A DNA stretch of 64,000 bases from Dermatophagoides farinae (taxonomy: Eukaryota; Arthropoda; Arachnida; Sarcoptiformes; Pyroglyphidae): NCBI RefSeq assembly GCF_024713945.1, contig NC_134677.1, positions 8,144,001 through 8,208,000 of the forward strand. Reading direction: 5' to 3'. The notes beneath the pieces were generated by a model. It was not told the origin of the DNA, did not search any database, and saw only the letters and a program-made list of their open reading frames with translations. Positions 57,129-64,000 of the stretch are shown here, one piece after another (position 1 is the stretch's first letter; the number at the start of each line of letters is the position of its first letter). A program made the translations under genes and the position numbers.

Positions 57129-59218
57129 TTAATCAGATGGTGGCAATACAAATGTTACAGGCAATAGAATTGGCCGTGAATCAGTTGTTGATGATGATGT
57201 TGAACATTCTTTGCTCGTATTAATTTCTTCATCATGGTCATTTTCACCATCATTTTCTTGTTGATCAATATCTAATTCGATACTGTTTCCATTTGTTGCT
57301 GTTGATGCTAATAATTTTTTAATTCTATTTGATCTTTCTTCATCATTTTCTTTGGATTTCATTTTATCTAGCTGTTCTGTTTCATCGATCTGTTCCGGTA
57401 TTTCGAAATGAAGATCGAATAATTTTTTACCAGATTCTAATTTCATTTGTATATGATTCAATGCTGCCATTGTCAATGGATGATCATCATGATTTGTATG
57501 TTGCTGTTGTTGATTATCATCTTGTTTGAAAAAATTTTCATCTTCCAATTTTTGTCGAATTTTAAATTCACGATAATGAAGTCGTTGTTCTAATTGTACG
57601 TTTGGTGGGGCTTGTTCGGATCGCAATTTTTGATGATAATTTATCCATAATTCTTGTTGTCGTTGATAATCTTTTAATTCATCCAAAGTTTTTTGTAAAT
57701 TTCTAATCGAAAAAAAAAACAAATGTCAGAGATTGTCTTTATCAAATTATGAATGTGAATAAAACATACTCGTGTTGAGTTTTCAGTGCATTTTCAATGC
57801 CTATATGACATAATACAGCATGTTTACGTAATTTAGCTTCAAGAAAATTTGGACAAAGTTTCAAAACATTGTCCAAACAAATGACCGATTTATTATAATC
57901 GGTCATAACTGTATAGATATTAGCAAGTATATAATGTGAATGTGGTATTTCTGGTGCCATATCGATAATGCCATGTAATACAATAACAGCATCATCATAG
58001 CTACGAGAACGATGAAGAATCGTTGCCAATGACAATAATGGTATTGATCGATATTCATTCGGACTAGAATGAAGTGCACGACGAATACATTCGATGGCCT
58101 GTTCGGCTTGACCCATTCCACGCCAATAAAATGAAGCCAGTGTATATAATATCCATGAACTTGAATTCTATAATTTTCAAAGGAAAAAAAACATGACATT
58201 TAGTGTCCATAAATGAATTCAACAACAAAACCTGTTTTAATCCATCCGAAATATCTTTACCAAATGTTTGATATGATTTCCATTTTCCAATATAACGTAA
58301 AATTTCAGATTCAGCATCCATTTTTAGATTTTTACGTGATCGTACCGACTACAATGAAAAAAAAAACAAAATTTAAACCGTTTTTTTTCCTTTTTTAAAA
58401 ACAAACTTACCGGTAAATGTTCGAAAGAAGTCATTGAAAAATCATTTAAAGGATATTCACTACAATTTGGCGCATTTTTAAATCTGTTTGGCTGTGATTC
58501 ATTTTCAATATCAAAGCTGATTAATTCATCATCGTTTTCATTGTTATTTAAACCAATTTTCGAGCTAGTATTCGAACTAGTAAATGTGTTGCAATTTTTA
58601 TTTATTGGATCAAAATAAAGATAATTTTGCTGCATTGGTGATGATATTCGATCCTGTTGATTATGAAACATTTTGATTGGAAATTGTGTTGGTAATGAAC
58701 GACGATCATTACGTGGATAAGGAAAAAACCATTGTGCCAACATAAAGATCAAATTGTACTAATGGTTTTTTTGCCTTCAAACAATCTGGACTAGTGAGAT
58801 ATACCATTTGTTCAACATCTTCTTGATTATCAACTGTTGTTGATTGCCAATAGAAAAATATATGAAAAAAAAATAAACATAAACAAAAGATTCAATTCAA
58901 TACTGACAGTTTTCCGATTCAATCTCTTCTTTTTGTGCCATTAATTGGGCTTTAATTTTGGCAAAAACTTTGGCTCGTTTTTCCTGCTGCAACAATGACA
59001 TTAGATCATATGGTCGACGCATCTGAAAAATTGAATCATCCTACAATATGTTCAAGATGAGAAATAAAAATTGATTGAATTCTATAAACAATATCTATAC
59101 AAACTTGAGTATGTATTTTGCCATCTTCGGTGACAATCCAATGAGTGGATGCTTTAGTAGCATGAAAAATGATTAAAAAATATGTGAAAAAACATTGATT
59201 GACATAGATGATTTTCAT
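57129..59218 (-). CDS. TTC17: TTC17, tetratricopeptide-repeat protein, short form (one apparent frame break)
   Basis: TPR protein linked to actin and ciliogenesis in vertebrates. Minus-strand exons: 59105-59218, 58908-59040, 58411-58833, 58232-58348, 57770-58167, 57129-57702, about 585 residues. It starts with a hydrophobic signal-like segment, then THWIVTEDGKIHTQ (human THWVVTEDGKIQQQ). Further matches are RRPYDLMSLLQQEKRAKV, SPDCLKAKKPLVQFDLY (human DPDCIKAKVPLGDLDLY) and the TPR block SSSWILYTLASFYWR, AIECIRRALHSSP, IPLLSLATILHRSRSYDDA, SHYILANIYTVMTDYNKSV, then NLQKTLDELKDYQ. Exon 3 changes frame near a T6 run (about 58712-58717), consistent with one extra T. The protein ends soon after the first TPR block, whereas human TTC17 (1141 residues) has further TPRs. 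NUF2 begins 79 bases beyond on the other strand, so there is no room for the rest. Confidence 0.88.
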
Positions 59219-59245
59219 GATGGTTTCATTTAGAAAATTTTTCAA

Positions 59246-59650
59246 ATTAACGATTCTTATTTATTTGTTTATGATTTGAGCAGAAGACTATGTATCACAC
59301 ATACAAAATCAATAAACATAGTAATAACAAGCGATAATAATTACATTTAACACCTTGCGTGGGCTTTTTTTCGTTCTCATTCATTTATTTATCTATTATT
59401 TAAAGAGAAAAAAAACAACAAATTCTCACAGGTCGGCTATCATCATCATCATCATCATCATCATCTTGTCTGTAATACAGATGTATATCCATCCGTTATA
59501 TCATTTATGAATGTGAGAAAATTCAGAATTGTTCGAATTTTCAAAAAGTTTTCATTTTTTCTCTCTGTGCAAAAAAAAAAATTTTCAATTTAACGTGTAA
59601 TATTTAATTTTTAAATAATTTAATAGATTTATAATATAGAAAATAATTTA
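59246..59650. other. Region between TTC17 start and VPS25 end
   Basis: 405 bases of AT-rich DNA carrying the TTC17 promoter and the VPS25 3' end. It includes an ATC repeat near 59439-59464 and the 19-mer TCATTTATGAATGTGAGAA at 59501-59519 that recurs upstream of NUF2. Confidence 0.55.
59501..59519. promoter_or_regulatory. 19-mer shared with the NUF2 upstream region
   Basis: Matches 55176-55194 at 18 of 19 positions. Here it is about 290 bases upstream of the TTC17 start codon. Confidence 0.3.
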
Positions 59651-60181
59651 TTATAAAAATTTAACACCATAAGAATCATCAATCTGTACGATTACAGCTT
59701 TACCATCTTTTTCCATATAACGTAATGATTTCATTAAAATACGTTCATCAAGTCCTAATAATTGTTCATTGGAACGATCTTCATCCTGTGTTATCTCATA
59801 TAATGTACACATTGTTCCATTCAGAGCTTTTTCTTCCACCCATTGTTTAATAATATCGGCCCATTCATCGATTCGTAGCCAATAGATTAAACATTGTTTT
59901 GTTCCATCAACATTAATCCATTCGGCACGGCCACGTTTAACCATTTCATCCAGAATTATTCGAAGACTTTCTTCAGTTAAATTTCTACCAATTTTATCAT
60001 TTCGAAATGGAGGCTGACCCAATGATTCGCTAATATTTAATTCAAACATTTTATTCCGACGACAATAATCCATAATGATTGCACACCAAATATCCATTTG
60101 TAAACGTCTAGTTTCATCATTCGGTTGAATAGTGAAGAATGGTGGAAAATCATATTGCCAATAATCGGTCATAATTTTCAA
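59651..60181 (-). CDS. VPS25: VPS25, ESCRT-II subunit
   Basis: Component of the ESCRT-II complex, which sorts ubiquitinated cargo into multivesicular bodies; two copies bridge VPS22/VPS36 to ESCRT-III. Single exon, 176 residues, the same length as human VPS25. The N-terminal YDFPPFFTIQPNDETRRLQ (human YRFPPFFTLQPNVDTRQKQ) contains the PPFF segment that docks on VPS22/VPS36. Two winged-helix domains follow: LTEESLRIILDEMVKRGRAEW (human LPVESIQIVLEELRKKGNLEW) ends the first, and TLYEITQDED, LDERILMKSLRYM and the C-terminal GVKFL mark the second. MTDYW, three residues on, is an alternative start. An AATAAA signal (59647-59652) overlaps the stop codon. It faces NELF-E across about 370 bases. Confidence 0.95.
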   Translation of the reverse strand: MKIMTDYWQYDFPPFFTIQPNDETRRLQMDIWCAIIMDYCRRNKMFELNISESLGQPPFRNDKIGRNLTEESLRIILDEMVKRGRAEWINVDGTKQCLIYWLRIDEWADIIKQWVEEKALNGTMCTLYEITQDEDRSNEQLLGLDERILMKSLRYMEKDGKAVIVQIDDSYGVKFL

Positions 60182-60550
60182 ATTGAAAATAGCAAATTCT
60201 GCAATAGAACAATAACAAGAATAACAAAAGAATGAAAATCAACACGCATTATCCAATAAGAGAATCAACAAACCTTTTTCAAGAAAAAAAAAACAAAAAA
60301 TAAATCAAATTATCACCTAGAAAAAAGTTTCAAAAAGGCATGAGACAATTTAAAAAATTCACAAAAATTGACTCAAAGTTTATACTCGTCGAATAATGAT
60401 CATCGAATAAATGATCAAGAAATTTTTTCGAAATTTTTTTAAAAAAACTTTCCCGAAAACTCATTGATTGTTTTGGTATATGCCAGAATTTGATCAATTT
60501 CGAATTTATTGCCAATCTATATTTTGAATCCATATTATAAACAGATAGAA
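60182..60550. promoter_or_regulatory. Shared divergent promoter region of VPS25 and NELF-E
   Basis: 369 bases separate the start codons of two divergent housekeeping genes, so a bidirectional promoter is likely. It is AT-rich, has no clear TATA box in a sensible position and contains short A runs. A 67-codon minus-strand frame inside it has no recognisable similarity. Confidence 0.45.
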
Positions 60551-61624
60551 ATGACTTTAGTTCAACTCCCGTCGAAATTAACCGAAGAAGAACAGGCTTT
60601 ACAAAGGAAATATCAAAAACTTAAACGAAAGGTAATGTTTTTTTTTGTTTACTATAAAAAGCTAAAATTCATTTAAAATGATTTCGCTTTCAGAAAAAAC
60701 TGTTGCAACAATTAAAAACACCAAAACAAGAACAGCCTGCAATACAGCCAGTAAAACGAACACCTGACAGTGGAACAGATGCCAAAGAAGTTGCCAAAAA
60801 ACTATTGAAATCGGGTAAAATTCAGGCAATCAAAGCACCTGATAATAAAGATCGACAAGATTCGGGATTCAAACGATCAAAAGCTCATGAACGAAAACGT
60901 TGTACAGGAACAGATAAACCTGGTGGATATTTACCATTCCATAATCATCATTCAGATGATGATCCAAATGGTTTGTGAAGAATTCATTTTGGACAATTTT
61001 TTCTAAATTCTTTTATTATTTCAGGACCAAAAGATGAACCAGAAAGTAAACGTTTGAAACCACTTTATGAAAGTTTTGTCATGTCAAGAGATCCACATTC
61101 GGTAGCACGTGAAGAAGCTTTCAGAGAGAAGAAAAGAGATGGAAAAGTAAATTATGTGAATCGAGATAATCCACAACAGGGCAATACAATTTATGTTCAT
61201 GGTGAAAACATTAGTGAAGATATTCTTCGACTAGCATTTTCTACTTTTGGTCCAGTGTTAAACATTACAGCCGAACCGAATAAAAAGTATGTGAATTGAA
61301 TTTTCAAAACATTTTCGTGTTTTAACATTGTATTTTTTTTTATTTAGTTGTGGATTTGTTACATATGATTCAATCGATATAGCAAATATGGCCATCACCG
61401 AAATGAATGGTAAAACAATAAATGGAATTCATTTAAAAGTTAGCCTAGCGCGTCGTCAACCAGTTTATAATCCGGAAAAATCAAAATCCAATACTGATCT
61501 GAATGAAACACTTTCAGCACCTGAAGCTTGGTCAGCGATTGCTTCAAATTTTTCCGATAGTGTTGATAATCCAAAGGAAAGAACGATTGTTAGTTATGAT
61601 GATGATATGTATGAAACTGTTTAA
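60551..61624 (+). CDS. NELFE: NELF-E, RNA-binding subunit of negative elongation factor
   Basis: Part of the NELF complex that holds RNA polymerase II in promoter-proximal pausing. Exons 60551-60631, 60694-60970, 61025-61286, 61348-61624 give 298 residues. N-terminus: LTEEEQALQRKYQKLKRKKK matches human LSEEEEALQKKFNKLKKKKK. Next come AKKLLKSGKIQAIKA and DSGFKRSKAHE (human AKQLVKSGAISAIKA, NSGFKRSRTLE) and LYESFVMSRD. The RRM lies at about residues 172-243, with RNP2 IYVHGE and RNP1 NCGFVTYD. The C-terminal ERTIVSYDDDMYE matches the human RTQIVYSDDVYKE. The Arg-Asp dipeptide repeat that gave the human protein its RD name is absent, which explains the shorter length (human about 380). AATAAA is at 61665. 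Confidence 0.95.
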
Positions 61625-62986
61625 ATTGATTTATTTTTTTCATGTCATTTTGTTTCATTTCATAAATAAAAAAAATTTCTTATTCCTGATCAAAAATTTT
61701 GGTTAATTTTTTTTAATTCGAACAAGTTTATGATTGCAGATTTTTTTGAAATTTTTTTTTTACACACAGTCCGTACGATAGCGTCCTCTAGTAATGAATT
61801 TGAGAGTCATGCTCATCAATGATACGCATGTCGAACGTTTTTGTTTATAACATTTCGGACCAACCCATTTTTAATTTGACCAATTTGTACGATGCTAGTT
61901 GATTTACACAAAATTTAAAAGGCAAAACTTTTAAAAGCCAAGTATTATCAGAAGGGAATAATTCGTATGGATTTTTTTTAACACAAAAAATTGCAATATT
62001 ATTGTCCATTTCAAATGGCTAACGATTATCATCGAAATTCAATCTAAATCGATTAATTTTTGCAATTTCATCGTATAAACTATTTTTGTTCCTGCGTATT
62101 GATGGTATTGGTCGTTAAATCACTTGCGACATTGGAAAGTTGTCCCGTGTGTGTGTTTGTCATTCAGTGATTTTTTTCATTGGGTTGTCTGTAACCAGAA
62201 TGGAAATAAGTATTCAGCCCAAAGCTATATACCCACACACACACCATGTGTTGTTGTTGGTCGGTCACGAACTTGAACGAAATTCATCCAAACAACAGGA
62301 TAGGTACGCGCACTAAATAAAGCAGAAAATCTATCTGAAAACAAGGACATTGTGCATGTATTTTTGGGGTTCATTGTCTGGTTTCTCTGGCTTTTCAGGT
62401 TCATTGTTTTGTCGTTCGAATCGAATTTATGTCTACCACTGGATCATAATGATTCAATTGGAAAATTAAAACTAAAAATTAGGAAAACATTGAAAATTAT
62501 CATTTTAATTAAATTTCATTTTATAATTAAAACAAAAAAAATCACGACTATCTGATTGAATTGTATGTTTGAAATATGGAATTAGGCCAAGATGTGTGTT
62601 ATGCATTCGAATGAGATCAATTGTATTGACTATTTGAAACAGAAACCAAAAAAAAACTAGATTAGGGAATCAGTCAATAAGAAAGAGAATCCAGAATTAC
62701 AGACAGAAGATAGAGTTAGACCAAAGAAAATATTGTATATAGTTCAAGAATATTTTGTTTTTTGGGTGTGGATTTGAGTATTTGTTCTATTTGAGAAAGT
62801 TTGAGTATTCGATGTGTGTTTGTGTGTCTTTCGTCGTGGCACAAGATGAAATCCAATTGAATCGGCAACTATTTTGAGACATAATAAACAGAAAAAAGTG
62901 GAATTTGTTTGACAGCCATTGGTTATTGCGGATGATCATAAATATGCGAATCTTTTTTCATTTCTCCTGTCCATGGCTAATTTTAA
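61625..62986. other. Region between NELF-E and the Dscam-like gene
   Basis: 1.36 kb with no recognised exon on either strand. It begins with the NELF-E 3' UTR. It may hold the 3' UTR or an intron of the Dscam-like gene, whose last recognised exon ends at 63050 with a donor-like CAG/GTTTGT. A CTCF-like word lies at 61781-61796. Confidence 0.5.
61781..61796 (-). promoter_or_regulatory. CTCF-like motif between NELF-E and the Dscam-like gene
   Basis: Read on the minus strand, TTACTAGAGGACGC matches the CTCF consensus CCASYAGRKGGCRS at 11 of 14 positions, with one mismatch in the GGC block and two in the leading CC. It lies 160 bases past the NELF-E stop. Confidence 0.3.
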
Positions 62987-64000
62987 TTAGAAATAGATCG
63001 ACATTATTTTTCTCAGTGAAAAATCTTTAAATCGAAATTTGAGACAAACCTGCATATTTTCATCCAGTGGCATTGTAGCATATGCAGTCGGAAATATATT
63101 GCCTTGTTCGGTCATTATTAGTGGTTTGCCACTGACTTTATCAAAATCAGCATATCTTGGCGCCGTATTATATCCGGTAAATTGTTTGCTTGCACTCTCT
63201 AGGATAACTAGTGAAATTGAGGATAAAAGATTAAAAATGTCAATCTGTTGATTGAAATAACCGATGAACAATAACTTACGACTACTGGCAGCTGCTCGAT
63301 GTTTCGCACGACGGACACAGACATATGCAATGACCATAATGATGACTACGATTACGAATGCAGTCAGTATTGGAATAGTGAATTCTGGTTGCATATAATA
63401 TGGACTTTCATAGTAGTGGTTCATCAATTTTCCTTGGAAATTCAATCGTTCTGTTGAAATCAAAAAATCAGAATTTGGGTGAAATTTGAATAACAGAAAA
63501 AAAACGAAACAAACCTCCAATGGTTTTAGTGTTGACAATATTACTTGGATCAGAGAAACCGAAACGATTAACAGCCGTCACAAATATTCGATAATTAGTG
63601 CCACTTTCCAGATTGACCAATGTATGCGTATAGATTGGCATCGATGATTGTTCAATCGATGGAGCTGATGTTGCCAACGAACTAAATGGTATTTCATGCC
63701 ATCTTGGTTCACCTTCTTTTTGATATTGTAACGTATAGCTAATGATTGAGCTGATCGAGTCCCGATTATCTCGTTGATGCCATCGTAATGAAATTGAATT
63801 TGTCGTGGTTTCCGTTGCAATTAGGTGTTGTGCAGGTGGTAGATCACCATCAAGTGTACGTGCCAGCAATACATGAGATTGCGGTCCACTACCGGCCATA
63901 TTATAGGCTTTGATAACGATTTCATACTCCGTACCACGCGATAGGTCGCGTAGAAAATATTCATAAACTTCACTTTCGATTTGATTGGCTTCCGTGTATT
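62987..64000 (-). CDS. Dscam: Dscam-like Ig/FNIII cell-adhesion receptor, 3' portion (partial)
   Basis: Single-pass surface receptor for neuronal self-recognition or adhesion; the 5' part lies beyond 64000. Visible exons: 63515 to the window edge, 63280-63450, and 63050-63207, possibly read on to a stop at 62987. Two fibronectin III units are seen: the end of one (FLRDLSRGTEYEIVIKAYN, then LARTLDGDLPP), then a complete one (ISLRWHQRDNR, YTLQYQKEGEPRWHEI, LESGTNYRIFVTAVNRFG). A juxtamembrane stretch leads into a transmembrane helix (FTIPILTAFVIVVIIMVIAY) followed by basic VCVRRAKHRAAASSR, so the C-terminus is cytoplasmic. The FNIII-FNIII-TM order and the GTEY..RAYN-type words fit Dscam. The exon at 63050-63207 ends in a usable donor, so further cytoplasmic exons may exist; if not spliced, translation stops at 62987. 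GC content is higher than in neighbouring genes. Confidence 0.75.

Noticed and set aside
60330-60533. 67-codon minus-strand frame between VPS25 and NELF-E
   Set aside because: No recognisable family, and it lies in the probable shared promoter; likely chance.

Overview
This is an AT-rich eukaryotic window, saturated with simple repeats: (CA)n, (TC)n, (GATGAT)n, poly-A/T and poly-(CAA/GTT). Genes have spliceosomal introns, many only 50-120 bp. Proteins are full of Gln, Asn, Ser, Thr, His and Asp runs. Animal-specific families (ERG/FLI1-type ETS factor, ataxin-1 with AXH domain, paired-like homeobox, Dscam-like receptor) make it a bilaterian. The combination of low GC, compact housekeeping genes and low-complexity proteins suggests an arthropod, most likely a mite (Acari, astigmatid type). 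The species assignment is inference.

Layout. 1-7953: no gene recognised, microsatellites only. 7954-14346 (+): seven-exon ERG/FLI1-type ETS factor. 14347-20404: gene-free, with an inverted pair of ETS-type sites near 19345-19370. 20405-21502 (-): gamma-SNAP. 21693-23467 (-): divergent polo-like kinase whose kinase and polo-box halves are put out of frame by a perfect 50-bp tandem duplication. 23468-42503: 19-kb gene-poor stretch, perhaps 5' regulatory or intronic DNA of the next gene. 42504-45640 (+): ataxin-1 homologue. 46583-48435 (+): CIBAR/FAM92 BAR-domain protein. 48797-51120 (-): MON1. 52479-55056 (+): Q50 paired-like homeobox gene. 55284-55482: a 199-bp TA-flanked MITE with perfect 21-bp inverted ends. 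55671-57049 (+): NUF2. 57129-59218 (-): short TTC17. 59651-60181 (-): VPS25. 60551-61624 (+): NELF-E. 62987-64000 (-): 3' part of a Dscam-like adhesion receptor, running off the right edge.

How the genes relate. There is no operon logic. The right third is a compact housekeeping cluster: vesicle fusion and endosomes (MON1, VPS25; gamma-SNAP lies further left), kinetochore (NUF2), transcription pausing (NELF-E) and cilia/actin (CIBAR, TTC17). Gene pairs are convergent (CIBAR/MON1, NUF2/TTC17 with 79 bp between stops) or divergent (MON1/homeobox, VPS25/NELF-E with about 370 bp between starts). The developmental regulators (ETS, ataxin-1) sit beside the large gene-free stretches.

Most notable: three conserved genes (polo-like kinase, NUF2, TTC17) each carry one isolated reading-frame break. 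Either the assembly has indel errors or these are real variants. Other points are a 26-bp perfect palindrome coding for poly-Ala in the ETS gene, the MITE with 15-bp-spaced internal repeats, CTCF-like motifs at three gene boundaries, and a TTC17 only half the vertebrate length. No tRNA, rRNA, CRISPR array, virus-like element or toxin gene was recognised. I found no clear undescribed system.
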